Source of the DNA: Treponema sp. | GTDB taxonomy: Bacteria > Spirochaetota > Spirochaetia > Treponematales > Treponemataceae | Assembly (NCBI GenBank): GCA_024402475.1 | Contig: JAKSTQ010000010.1 | Location: forward strand, 1 to 64,000 | DNA length: 64,000 nt | Direction: 5' to 3' | In this document: positions 1 through 6,841 of the stretch, piece after piece | How the letters are laid out: each line of letters begins with the position of its first letter | Numbering within the stretch: the first letter of the stretch is position 1 | Program-made: the position numbers and the translations under genes | The notes under the pieces: generated by a model | Seen by the model: the letters and a program-made list of their open reading frames with translations, nothing else | Databases searched by the model: none | Told to the model about the DNA's origin: nothing

Positions 1-29
1 GCCCATCGTTTCTGAGACAAGTGGGCGGC
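1..29 (-). terminator. Putative terminator of the small toxin-like gene (cut by window edge)
   Basis: On the minus strand, GCCCAC and GATGGGC form the visible part of a stem-loop just after the small peptide stop. GGC at 26-29 suggests the stem continues left of base 1. In Fst-type loci such a hairpin ends both toxin and antisense RNA. The T-tract cannot be seen. Confidence 0.4.
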
Positions 30-37
30 TTTATTTT

Positions 38-136
38 TTACTCATCTTTCTTTTTTAGGTAAGAGAGCACAGCTATAACTGTTCCAATAACGGTGGCAAC
101 GCAAGTTACCAATGCAATTATTATTTCACAAGTCAT
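38..136 (-). CDS. Small hydrophobic peptide, candidate type I toxin
   Basis: Encodes 32 residues starting MTCEIIIALV and ending YLKKKDE. It has one predicted membrane helix (about residues 4-26) and a charged lysine-rich tail. A strong Shine-Dalgarno (GGGAGG, plus-strand complement 143-148) lies just upstream of the ATG at 136. Size and layout match Fst/TxpA or holin-like type I toxins, which damage the membrane when their antisense RNA is lost. The motif CTG(GG)AGACAA occurs on both sides of the gene (12-20 and 180-189), as the direct repeats flank fst in par-type loci. A GCCCA/TGGGC inverted repeat follows the stop. Function is inferred from size, topology and context; no antisense RNA can be proven, and the distal side lies outside the window. 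It could also be a phage-type holin fragment or a small regulatory membrane peptide. Confidence 0.6.
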   Translation of the reverse strand: MTCEIIIALVTCVATVIGTVIAVLSYLKKKDE

Positions 137-159
137 AGACTAGCCTCCCATTTTAAATT

Positions 160-173
160 TCAGCAAGTGCTGA
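160..173. repeat. Inverted repeat in the 5' leader of the small peptide gene
   Basis: TCAGCA and TGCTGA separated by 2 nt form a perfect short inverted repeat about 10 nt upstream of the SD of the small minus-strand gene. It could form a leader hairpin affecting translation, as is common in type I toxin mRNAs. The functional reading is inference. Confidence 0.4.
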
Positions 174-359
174 TTGAGTCTGGGAGACAACCGCCTTTGA
201 GTCAGGCAAATCCATTAAAATTAATATAACATAATTTTTGTATAGTGTATATATGTATAGAAATGATATTTATTTTATACTGAGAATTGACGCAACGGAT
301 ACAAAATAATTTGGTTTATGCATATTCAATTTTTATGGTTATTTGTTTAGAATAATTTC

Positions 360-1394
360 ATGACTATGAAAATGCAAAAAATGAATCTGATAAAATTTGC
401 AGCTGTTTTATTCTTTGTTTTTTTTGTGGCTGGCTGTAAAAAAGAATATTACATAACGGTTGCAAACAGATCTCATGATAATATGTACTTTATCGAAATG
501 GATTCGGAAATTTTTTATGAGGACATAATTAAAGATAAGTTTGTACTTTGGTTTAGTCCTAATAGACGTGCTTATGATAAATTTAAGAACGAGAATTCGT
601 TGAAAGAATTTTATACTCCAAGGGTTCCAGTAAAATTAGAATACGGAGAAGAATATAAATTAAAAATTGACAAAGAACTTTTTGATTATCTGAAACAAAG
701 AAATTATTATGAGTTTTATATGATTTGCAAGAATATTAATTTCTTTGAAAATTTATATTCCTATACATGTCATTATGAAAGTTATATAAAAGAAGTAAAA
801 GACAGGGGATATGTTTTAAAAGGTCGGTTAGAAGAAAACTCTGTTATTTTTGAATATTTTACACAAGAAGGCGAACAGGTTCTAACGATGGACTCAATTC
901 CTCATGTGAATTATCATCCTTCGCGAAAGCCATTGCATTTTGGGCCTGATAATATTTCGTTAAAAAATAATTCTGATATTTTTTATTACGGATTGAAGAA
1001 TACTGATTCTCCTCGTGAGTTTAAAAATAAACTCCTGGCTATAGGTAAACAAGTAAAAGATGGAACAGATTATGCCGGAATTTATAAAATATATAATGAA
1101 GGAATTATTCTTGAAGAAGGAATCAATTGTGACTTTTTGACTTCATTCTATAATAATAAATTTTATTCTTTTATAAAATTTTCATTGTCAATGGAACAAG
1201 CGCAGCAGGTTGCACAAAATTATGGATCGGATTTTGATCTGTCTAAATTGAATAAATTAGATACATACGAAATGAAAATGGATAAGTGGAAAATACTTAT
1301 TCAAAAAATTAGTGAAGAAAATTACACTTACTTATTGATAAATTCAGAATATGAAGAAGAAATTAATAATCTGTATATGAGTTTTGAAAATTAG
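360..1394 (+). CDS. Hypothetical lipoprotein, AT-rich
   Basis: A 344-aa protein with a type II signal peptide: a lysine-containing start, a hydrophobic run (13-24) and the lipobox VAGC with Cys26. It should be exported and lipid-anchored. The mature part is rich in Lys, Asn, Tyr, Phe and Glu, and I recognise no domain. The gene is visibly more AT-rich than its neighbours and lies beside a toxin-like locus, so it may be accessory DNA. No good SD precedes the start. A TAGAAT box (348-353) ends 7 nt before the ATG, with TTCAAT 17 nt further up, so the mRNA may be leaderless. In-frame ATGs at 366, 372 and 381 are alternatives and all leave the lipobox intact. Confidence 0.7.
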   Translation: MTMKMQKMNLIKFAAVLFFVFFVAGCKKEYYITVANRSHDNMYFIEMDSEIFYEDIIKDKFVLWFSPNRRAYDKFKNENSLKEFYTPRVPVKLEYGEEYKLKIDKELFDYLKQRNYYEFYMICKNINFFENLYSYTCHYESYIKEVKDRGYVLKGRLEENSVIFEYFTQEGEQVLTMDSIPHVNYHPSRKPLHFGPDNISLKNNSDIFYYGLKNTDSPREFKNKLLAIGKQVKDGTDYAGIYKIYNEGIILEEGINCDFLTSFYNNKFYSFIKFSLSMEQAQQVAQNYGSDFDLSKLNKLDTYEMKMDKWKILIQKISEENYTYLLINSEYEEEINNLYMSFEN

Positions 1395-1492
1395 TATGGA
1401 AAGAATTCCTGCTTGTGCGCTCTGTTTATTGTAACTTTCTGTGTATCAGTATAAAATGTTTTTTGTTGATGTCTTGATAACGGAGGATTAGA

Positions 1493-1705
1493 ATGGCATA
1501 CGCAGAAGATGATTATTTTGGAATCAGCAGATTTTTCAGTCTGATTCTTTGTCTTTTATTTGGACCTATTCTGGGGATTGTTCAGCGAATTAAAGATGGA
1601 CATATTTTTTGTGCCCTTTTCAGGCTTTTGACCGGATGGAATGTTATCTGGGTGCTTGATTTTATCTGTCTGCTTTTTACAGGACGTATCTTTAAGTTAT
1701 TCTAA
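1493..1705 (+). CDS. Small membrane protein, TM2-domain-like
   Basis: A 70-aa protein with two hydrophobic segments (about 12-30 and 44-64) and a short charged turn (QRIKDGH). The spacing GPxxG, a basic turn, LLTGWNVIWVLDF and a closing LFTG resembles the TM2 fold (two helices with a conserved W..D in helix 2), but it is divergent and the family call is tentative. A good SD (GGAGG, about 1482-1486) sits 7 nt before the ATG. It stands alone and is closed by a strong terminator at 1720-1749. Function unknown; membrane location is likely. Confidence 0.6.
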   Translation: MAYAEDDYFGISRFFSLILCLLFGPILGIVQRIKDGHIFCALFRLLTGWNVIWVLDFICLLFTGRIFKLF

Positions 1706-1719
1706 TAGAATTGTAAAAA

Positions 1720-1749
1720 AGCCTGCTGTGTTAGTAGGCTTTTTCTTTT
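1720..1749 (+). terminator. Rho-independent terminator
   Basis: AGCCTGCT and AGTAGGCT form an 8-bp stem (one G-T pair) around GTGTT, followed by TTTTCTTTT. It ends the small membrane protein transcript. Its T-tract overlaps the upstream TTG that could otherwise start apbE, which supports the later ATG at 1766. Confidence 0.85.
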
Positions 1750-1765
1750 GCAGGTAAGGTGTTCC

Positions 1766-2755
1766 ATGTTTAATATTCGATTTATTAAAAGAATCTGCTG
1801 CGTGTCTCTGGTCTGTTCACTTTTTGCATTAACTGGCTGTGGTAAAAAAAATGTTCAGCGTTCAAAGACCAGAATGGTTTTTAATACGATGTGCAATGTA
1901 AGGCTTTTTGATGATGGTAAGGCTGAGACTTACAAAAAGATTTTCGACCGGCTGATTGAAATCGAAGCTGAATTTGACGTTCATAAACCGTTGTCACAGC
2001 TAGGCCTTGTTAACCAGAACGCCGGAATAAAACCCGTAAAAGTTTCTGCAGAAGTTTTTGATGTGGTGGAAAAGTGCCTTGAATTTGCTTTTCTTTCTGA
2101 TGGGACTTTTAATCCTGCAATGGGACCTGTTATTAATTTATGGGGAATTACCGGTTCAAATCCAAGAGTTCCTGGTGAAGAAGAGATTGAAAAGGCGTTA
2201 AGGTCCTGCGATTTTGGAAAAGTGATTATGGACCGTGATGCCATGACTGTTTACCTGGAAGAAGGCATGGCCCTGGATCTTGGGGCAGCGGTTAAAGGTT
2301 ATGCATGTGACGAAGTTACAGAGATTCTGGTGCAGGAAAAAGTGAAGTGCGCTGTGCTGGATTTTGGCGGTAATATAGTTGTTTTTGGTCAAAAGCCTGA
2401 TGGCAGTGCGTGGAAGGTTGGTATAAAGAATCCCGCTGCCCCGGGTGGGGATCCGGTTAAGGTTCTTGAAATTTCTCCTGAACAGGTAAAAAAGTCCGGT
2501 TATGTTTCTATTGTTACCAGCGGCGGTTATGAACGCTATTTTGAACAGGACGGAAAGCGTTACCATCATATTTTTGATTCAAAAACTGGTTATCCTTCTG
2601 AAAGCAATGTTTCCAGTGCCACGGTTGTCTGCAGTTCCAGTTTTATGGCTGATGTTCTGAGCACTTTGTATTTTGTTACAGGAAAAACCGCTGACGATCA
2701 GAAAAAATTCAATTCTATTGAAGAGGATTTTGAAGTTTACTTTACAATGAAATAA
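1766..2755 (+). CDS. apbE: FAD:protein FMN transferase (ApbE family), lipoprotein
   Basis: ApbE enzymes use FAD to attach FMN covalently to a Thr or Ser of partner proteins such as Nqr/Rnf subunits; treponemal versions are periplasmic lipoproteins, some also with FAD pyrophosphatase activity. The 329-aa product has a lipobox LTGC (Cys25). ApbE signatures occur in order: DGTFNPAMGPVINLWG, DLGAAVKGYACD, LDFGGNI and, near the C-terminus, TSGGYERYFEQDGKRYHHIFDSKTGYP written here in two parts: TSGGYERYF, then HHIFDSKTG. The metal/FAD-binding HIxDxxTG is kept, with Ser where Pro is usual. I chose ATG 1766 because AAGG lies 6 nt upstream; a TTG at 1748 is inside the previous terminator. No Nqr or Rnf target gene is in the window. 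Confidence 0.92.
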   Translation: MFNIRFIKRICCVSLVCSLFALTGCGKKNVQRSKTRMVFNTMCNVRLFDDGKAETYKKIFDRLIEIEAEFDVHKPLSQLGLVNQNAGIKPVKVSAEVFDVVEKCLEFAFLSDGTFNPAMGPVINLWGITGSNPRVPGEEEIEKALRSCDFGKVIMDRDAMTVYLEEGMALDLGAAVKGYACDEVTEILVQEKVKCAVLDFGGNIVVFGQKPDGSAWKVGIKNPAAPGGDPVKVLEISPEQVKKSGYVSIVTSGGYERYFEQDGKRYHHIFDSKTGYPSESNVSSATVVCSSSFMADVLSTLYFVTGKTADDQKKFNSIEEDFEVYFTMK

Positions 2756-2815
2756 GGGAAAAAATCCCGACTTTTTAATTTTAGAGCTTTAATTTCTCTT
2801 GGAGATTTTGCGAAA

Positions 2816-2839
2816 CATTCAAAAATCTGCTTTTGAATG
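2816..2839. repeat. Intergenic stem-loop upstream of the PAS-EAL gene
   Basis: CATTCAAAA and TTTTGAATG form a perfect 9-bp stem with a 6-nt loop in the 208-nt gap between apbE and the EAL gene. No T-run follows, so it is not a classic terminator. It could be a protein-binding palindrome or a processed 3' end of the apbE mRNA. A weaker GGGA/TCCC hairpin with a short T-run lies directly after apbE (about 2757-2780). Confidence 0.45.
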
Positions 2840-2924
2840 CGAAAAGTTAACAAAAATTTACTAAAAATTTTCGATAAATACTAATTATTTTTGTAAAAAT
2901 CGGAAAGTTTTATTATGGAATTAG

Positions 2925-2953
2925 TTGCGAGTTTTTTAATTGTCTGTTAAACT
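2925..2953 (+). promoter_or_regulatory. Predicted promoter of the PAS-EAL gene
   Basis: TTGCGA (2925-2930), 17 nt, then TGT-TAAACT (extended -10, hexamer 2948-2953). The expected start (about 2960) is within 4 nt of the ATG at 2964, so the leader would be almost absent. AAAGGA (2955-2960) is only 3 nt from the ATG and is a poor SD. Confidence 0.5.
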
Positions 2954-2963
2954 TAAAGGATAG

Positions 2964-4685
2964 ATGGCAGATTTTTCAATCGACAGTAATAAAAAAGTAT
3001 TCCCGACAGACCAGTTTCAGGCATTTGTAAAGACAGCCGGCGCTGATGACTTTGTTTTTCTCTATAATTCCAGCCGCGACAGTGTCTTTCTAAGTGAAGA
3101 AATCGTTAAGTATATAAATTTAGACACAAACGAATTTAATAATGCCTATAAAGTTCTGCTTAACGTTATTCACCCTGATGACAGGGACCTTTTCGACAAA
3201 GGTATTGAACGCATTAAATCAGGCGGAAATTCAGACTTTATTGCTGAATACCGCATGCTGAATCCTCGTGGTGCTTATGTTCCTGTGACTATTCGTGGTA
3301 AACCTCTTATTCTCAAAGAAGGCGTTTTTACTCTCACTGGAATCATCACATTAAAATCCAGTCATAAAGATGATATTACCGGACTTCCTCTTGAAGCTCA
3401 AATGCAGAGCGATTTTGAAGAAGTAAGAAATACAGAAGGAAGTGCTTCCGGATTTATTCTTGCTTTCCGTATTGAAGGCCTCGAACATATCAACGAAAAT
3501 TTTGGTCTTGAAGTTGGCGACAAGATTTTTAACATGGTTGCAAAAGCCTGTATTTCTGAAGATGATGCAGGTACCCGTGCTTATCGTATCAGCGGTAACA
3601 AAATTGCCCTGATGAATCTTGAAGGCAAAAATGCACAGGATGCACTTCAGATTTTTTCTTCCCTCAAACGTAAAGTTGCAGAAATTGAATACAATCTTGA
3701 TTATGCTGTTGTATTCACTATTTCTTCCGGCGTTGTTTCTTTTATTAATGACTCAAGTGAACTCAAGGATCTTGTTAAAAAAGCTGACTTCTCTTTGAGC
3801 ATGGGAAAAAAATCCGGCAAGAACAATCTTTACTTCTTTAATTCAACTGAATATACAAAACATATCAATAAACTTTATATCCGCGAAAAACTTCGTGACA
3901 GCGTTAAGAATAACTTTACCGGATTTGAAATGTATTACCAGCCGGTAGTTGATGCAAAACAGGTTTCTGGAACTGACACCGGACTTAAAGGCGTCAGAGT
4001 TATTGGTGCAGAAGCTCTTTTGCGCTGGTCTTGTCCTGAAATGGGTCTTATGGGTGCTGATCAGATTGTTCCTGTTCTTGAAGAATCAGGTTTGATTGCG
4101 CCTGTTGGCCGCTGGATTTTGACTAAAGCTTTTACTCAATGCCGTATCTGGAATCAGTACGATTCTAAATTCCATATGAGCGTAAACCTTTCTTACATGC
4201 AGTTTGAGCGTTCTGATATTCTTCTTGACGTTCAGATGGCTCTTGAAAAATCAAAGGTTACGCCTTCTAACATTACTCTTGAAATTACAGAAAGCGGTTA
4301 TATTGACCACAACGAACTTCAGAAGATTCTTGATGAATTCCACAAAATGGGATTGTATGTAGATATCGATGACTTTGGTACTGGTTACTCAAATCTCCGC
4401 TACATTCAGAACCTTCATGCCAACACACTTAAGCTTGACTATACTTTTGTTCATAAAGCTGTTATGGATCATGATGGTGAATCAGAACGCAAGGTTATTG
4501 AATATATCATCAACATGGCTCACGATCTTGGAATGAATGTCTGTCTTGAAGGTGTTGAATCAGAAAACGACGTTAAAATTCTTTCTGAACTTAAACCGGA
4601 TAAGTATCAGGGATACCTTTTTGGAAAGCCTGTAAGCAGTTTTGCCTTCCTTGATGCAAACAGAAAGTACATCAGAGAAAGCTAA
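2964..4685 (+). CDS. PAS-GGDEF(degenerate)-EAL protein, c-di-GMP phosphodiesterase
   Basis: A 573-aa soluble protein. Residues about 20-130 resemble a PAS sensor fold (HPDDRDLF, PVTIRGKPLILKEG). Residues about 140-295 form a GGDEF fold whose active-site loop reads SGNKI (210-214) instead of GGDEF, so cyclase activity is not expected. Residues about 315-570 form an EAL domain with the catalytic set present: EALLR (Glu350), NLSYMQF, EITES, DIDDFGTGYS (Asp469, Asp470), KLDYTF, EGVE and YQGYLFGKP. It should therefore hydrolyse c-di-GMP to pGpG, with PAS and the dead GGDEF (possibly GTP-binding) as regulators. It is a single-gene unit bounded by a strong terminator. A second EAL protein with an equally damaged GGDEF lies at 47451. 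Confidence 0.93.
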   Translation: MADFSIDSNKKVFPTDQFQAFVKTAGADDFVFLYNSSRDSVFLSEEIVKYINLDTNEFNNAYKVLLNVIHPDDRDLFDKGIERIKSGGNSDFIAEYRMLNPRGAYVPVTIRGKPLILKEGVFTLTGIITLKSSHKDDITGLPLEAQMQSDFEEVRNTEGSASGFILAFRIEGLEHINENFGLEVGDKIFNMVAKACISEDDAGTRAYRISGNKIALMNLEGKNAQDALQIFSSLKRKVAEIEYNLDYAVVFTISSGVVSFINDSSELKDLVKKADFSLSMGKKSGKNNLYFFNSTEYTKHINKLYIREKLRDSVKNNFTGFEMYYQPVVDAKQVSGTDTGLKGVRVIGAEALLRWSCPEMGLMGADQIVPVLEESGLIAPVGRWILTKAFTQCRIWNQYDSKFHMSVNLSYMQFERSDILLDVQMALEKSKVTPSNITLEITESGYIDHNELQKILDEFHKMGLYVDIDDFGTGYSNLRYIQNLHANTLKLDYTFVHKAVMDHDGESERKVIEYIINMAHDLGMNVCLEGVESENDVKILSELKPDKYQGYLFGKPVSSFAFLDANRKYIRES

Positions 4686-4710
4686 GCTTAACAAAAAATC
4701 AGTTAAAGAT

Positions 4711-4760
4711 AAAAAAAAGAGTTTTGGGAAAATTAAGTGTTACCCAAAACTCTTTTTTTT
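4711..4760. terminator. Bidirectional terminator between convergent genes
   Basis: An A-tract plus AGAGTTTTGGG pairs with CCCAAAACTCT plus a T-tract around a 14-nt loop. The symmetrical A/T flanks make it work on both strands, ending the EAL gene from the left and the symporter gene from the right. Confidence 0.9.
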
Positions 4761-4784
4761 TACTGGAAGTATTTTGTGCTTTTA

Positions 4785-6002
4785 TTAAGCTCTGTGTTTT
4801 TCGATTGTCTTTGTATTGTGTGCTACGATGTAACAGCCGAACATTGCGGTTGCGGCATCAATTGCTGCGGCAAAGGAACCGATGATTGCGGCTGCCGGTT
4901 TGAGCAGGAGATAACCTGTTTCCATACCGCGTCCGAACATTGTACAAAGTACTGTAAGTGCAATGAATGTTCCGCCTGTAGGCATGCTTCCCAAAAGGAA
5001 TGAAAGTCCGAATGATGTAAGTGAAATCCAGAGCATGTCTGAGAATTCAATGTTAAGTGTTGAATAAGAACGCCAGATAACTACAAAGCTGATAATCATT
5101 ACCAGGATTGAACCGCCGCGTGCAAAGATCGAGAAAATCGGATAAACGAAACCGTTTGTGCGCTGACGGATTCCAAGGCGTTCCTTACCAAGACGCATCA
5201 AAGCAGGCAGTGTAAGGTTTGTGTCACCGCTGAAAAATGCAATCAAAGCAGGAACTGTTACAGCGGAAAGAACCTTGAATGGTTTACCGTTGTGACACAG
5301 AAGTCTGGTGATAACCGGATAAATGATTCCGACTATGATTATAAATTCAACTGTAAGCATGATAATCAAAGGAAGGAATACGCCTGTCTTGATTACCGAT
5401 CTGAACTGAATTGTCCAGTTACACATGATTGCAACGATTCCTACAGAAAGGATGTCGCTGAAAATTGTATTAATATTGAAGAAAAGTTCAGAAAGAGAAT
5501 CTGTCAGCGAAAGAATCGGTTTGAGGTTTGAATGTTCCATACAGCATCCGGCACCTACGATGATTGCAAACAGAATACAAGGCAAAAGGAATGAACCGTC
5601 AATCAATGCAGAAAAACTGCTGGAAGGAATCATCTGACGGATAAGGTCCTGAATATTAAATGAAGCAATCTGAGTAACTTTTTCTGTTACGATTGGAATT
5701 CGTGGAAGCTTGACGATAAGTACTGAAACAAATCCCAGTGCTGTCAGCAAAAGTGAAGAAAGAACAACTACACAGATTGTCCAGATTGAAGTCTTGAAAA
5801 CGATTTTTGCATCGTAAAGACGGTAAATTGCCATGATTCCCGAAAAGAAAAGAAGGGGAACAAGCATATAGCGTCCGATGCGGATTACAATTTCGGTAAT
5901 AAAACTTAAAACAGCGGCTCCTTTAAGGGAGTCCAGCGGGAGAATGAATGCAGCGGCAAGACCCAGTGCAATTCCGATTAAATACTTTATCCAGATTTTC
6001 AT
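4785..6002 (-). CDS. Sodium/proton:dicarboxylate or amino-acid symporter (DAACS family)
   Basis: A roughly 405-aa polytopic inner-membrane protein of the Glt/DctA (DAACS) family, which couples uptake of glutamate, aspartate or C4-dicarboxylates to Na+ or H+. The C-terminal half shows the re-entrant hairpin and substrate region: PALIAFFSGDTNLTLPALM stands where glutamate transporters carry the serine-rich loop, followed by SMPTGGTFIALTVL and AAAIDAATAMFGCYIVAH. SGDTN replaces the canonical serine-rich loop, so the substrate may differ. I place the start at Met4 of the longest frame (6002), because the upstream ATG (6011) overlaps the -10 box TATAAT (6015-6010). Transcription probably begins at or next to 6002 and the mRNA would be leaderless. 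Confidence 0.88.
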   Translation of the reverse strand: MKIWIKYLIGIALGLAAAFILPLDSLKGAAVLSFITEIVIRIGRYMLVPLLFFSGIMAIYRLYDAKIVFKTSIWTICVVVLSSLLLTALGFVSVLIVKLPRIPIVTEKVTQIASFNIQDLIRQMIPSSSFSALIDGSFLLPCILFAIIVGAGCCMEHSNLKPILSLTDSLSELFFNINTIFSDILSVGIVAIMCNWTIQFRSVIKTGVFLPLIIMLTVEFIIIVGIIYPVITRLLCHNGKPFKVLSAVTVPALIAFFSGDTNLTLPALMRLGKERLGIRQRTNGFVYPIFSIFARGGSILVMIISFVVIWRSYSTLNIEFSDMLWISLTSFGLSFLLGSMPTGGTFIALTVLCTMFGRGMETGYLLLKPAAAIIGSFAAAIDAATAMFGCYIVAHNTKTIEKHRA

Positions 6003-6009
6003 AAAGAAC

Positions 6010-6039
6010 ATTATATCATAGGTTTGTCAATAAAAGCAA
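6010..6039 (-). promoter_or_regulatory. Extended -10 promoter of the symporter gene
   Basis: On the minus strand: TTGCTT (6039-6034), 18 nt, TGA-TATAAT (hexamer 6015-6010). The ATG at 6002 lies 8 nt beyond the hexamer, at the expected +1. There is no SD. Confidence 0.75.
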
Positions 6040-6052
6040 ACAGTGCTATAAT
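6024..6052 (+). promoter_or_regulatory. Extended -10 promoter of the XPB operon
   Basis: TTGTCA (6024-6029), 17 nt, TGC-TATAAT (hexamer 6047-6052). The first start codon of the operon (6059) lies 7 nt beyond the hexamer, the usual position of +1, so a leaderless mRNA is predicted. It overlaps the divergent symporter promoter. Confidence 0.85.
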
Positions 6053-6058
6053 ATAGGT

Positions 6059-6826
6059 ATGGAAAAAACACTGTTGATTACTGGTAAAGATTTACCTGAT
6101 GGAATTGATTTTGCAGACGGCGCATTGATGACTGGCCGTAATGTTGTTGCTACAACTGTAGACGAAGGCGAAACAAAAAAAGCTGCAGACGGCGGAACTG
6201 TCACTGTTAGCTGGAATAAACTTTCTCCTATTTCTGCACGCGGTCTGATTCTTGAATGTGAAAACGTTTACAGAAAACTGGATGAAGCAATTATTTATTT
6301 TGACGAGGCTTATTTTGCTTCAAAATACAATTCAATCAGCCACGAAAATATCAGCCGCATTTCAGACGATTTGATTTCGGCACTCCAGTATGTTACACAG
6401 GAAATTCTTTCACGCTACGAAAAACGTCCTTCTCTGGATCCTATTGCTTACGGTGAACTCAAGCCTGCAAAACTTGTGTTCCTTCTTAAGCAGATTCCTG
6501 GAGAAGCAGATATTCTTAAAAACGGTTCATTGCGCAATTCTGCAGCTCAGGCAGCCGGCCCTCTTGTAAAGGCAGCAGCCGGCGCTTTTACAGCTTTTGC
6601 AGAAAACATTGCCGCAATGTACGGAAATCTTGGTTACCTTAACATTATTCTTGCTAAAGCTGATTCTGCAAACGAGCTTTCTAAAAATGACAGAAACCTT
6701 GCCGGCTGGATCTGTTCATACATGAATGAAGTTGATGAACTTAAGAACAAGCTTACTGCAAAACAGAGCATTAACTGGGTTAAGGCAGGAAGTAAAGGAC
6801 CTGGCGGATTCGCGCTGTTTAAATAA
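6059..6826 (+). CDS. Conserved-looking protein of unknown function, first gene of XPB operon
   Basis: A 255-aa soluble protein without signal peptide or membrane segment; I do not recognise the family. The N-terminus (TLLITGKDLPDGIDFADGAL) looks like the first strand and loop of a Rossmann-type fold, but the canonical GxGxxG is missing. The middle (about 65-115) and C-terminal part (about 165-240) look alpha-helical, with an Ala/Gly-rich stretch around 165-180. It lies 15 nt upstream of the XPB helicase gene, and its promoter appears to drive the whole operon, so a role connected to that repair helicase is plausible but unproven. A leaderless start at 6059 is favoured by the promoter spacing. 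Confidence 0.75.
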   Translation: MEKTLLITGKDLPDGIDFADGALMTGRNVVATTVDEGETKKAADGGTVTVSWNKLSPISARGLILECENVYRKLDEAIIYFDEAYFASKYNSISHENISRISDDLISALQYVTQEILSRYEKRPSLDPIAYGELKPAKLVFLLKQIPGEADILKNGSLRNSAAQAAGPLVKAAAGAFTAFAENIAAMYGNLGYLNIILAKADSANELSKNDRNLAGWICSYMNEVDELKNKLTAKQSINWVKAGSKGPGGFALFK

Positions 6827-6841
6827 ACAGTCCCATAAAGA

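Noticed and set aside
1748-1765. TTG start extending ApbE by six residues
   Set aside because: It lies in the T-tract of the preceding terminator and has no SD; ATG 1766 has AAGG at proper spacing.
4737-5637. Plus-strand open frames within the symporter gene
   Set aside because: Unrelated low-complexity translations opposite conserved transporter motifs; no start signals.
6003-6011. ATG at 6011 as start of the symporter
   Set aside because: It overlaps the -10 hexamer TATAAT, so it would not be in the mRNA; Met4 at 6002 is at the expected transcription start.
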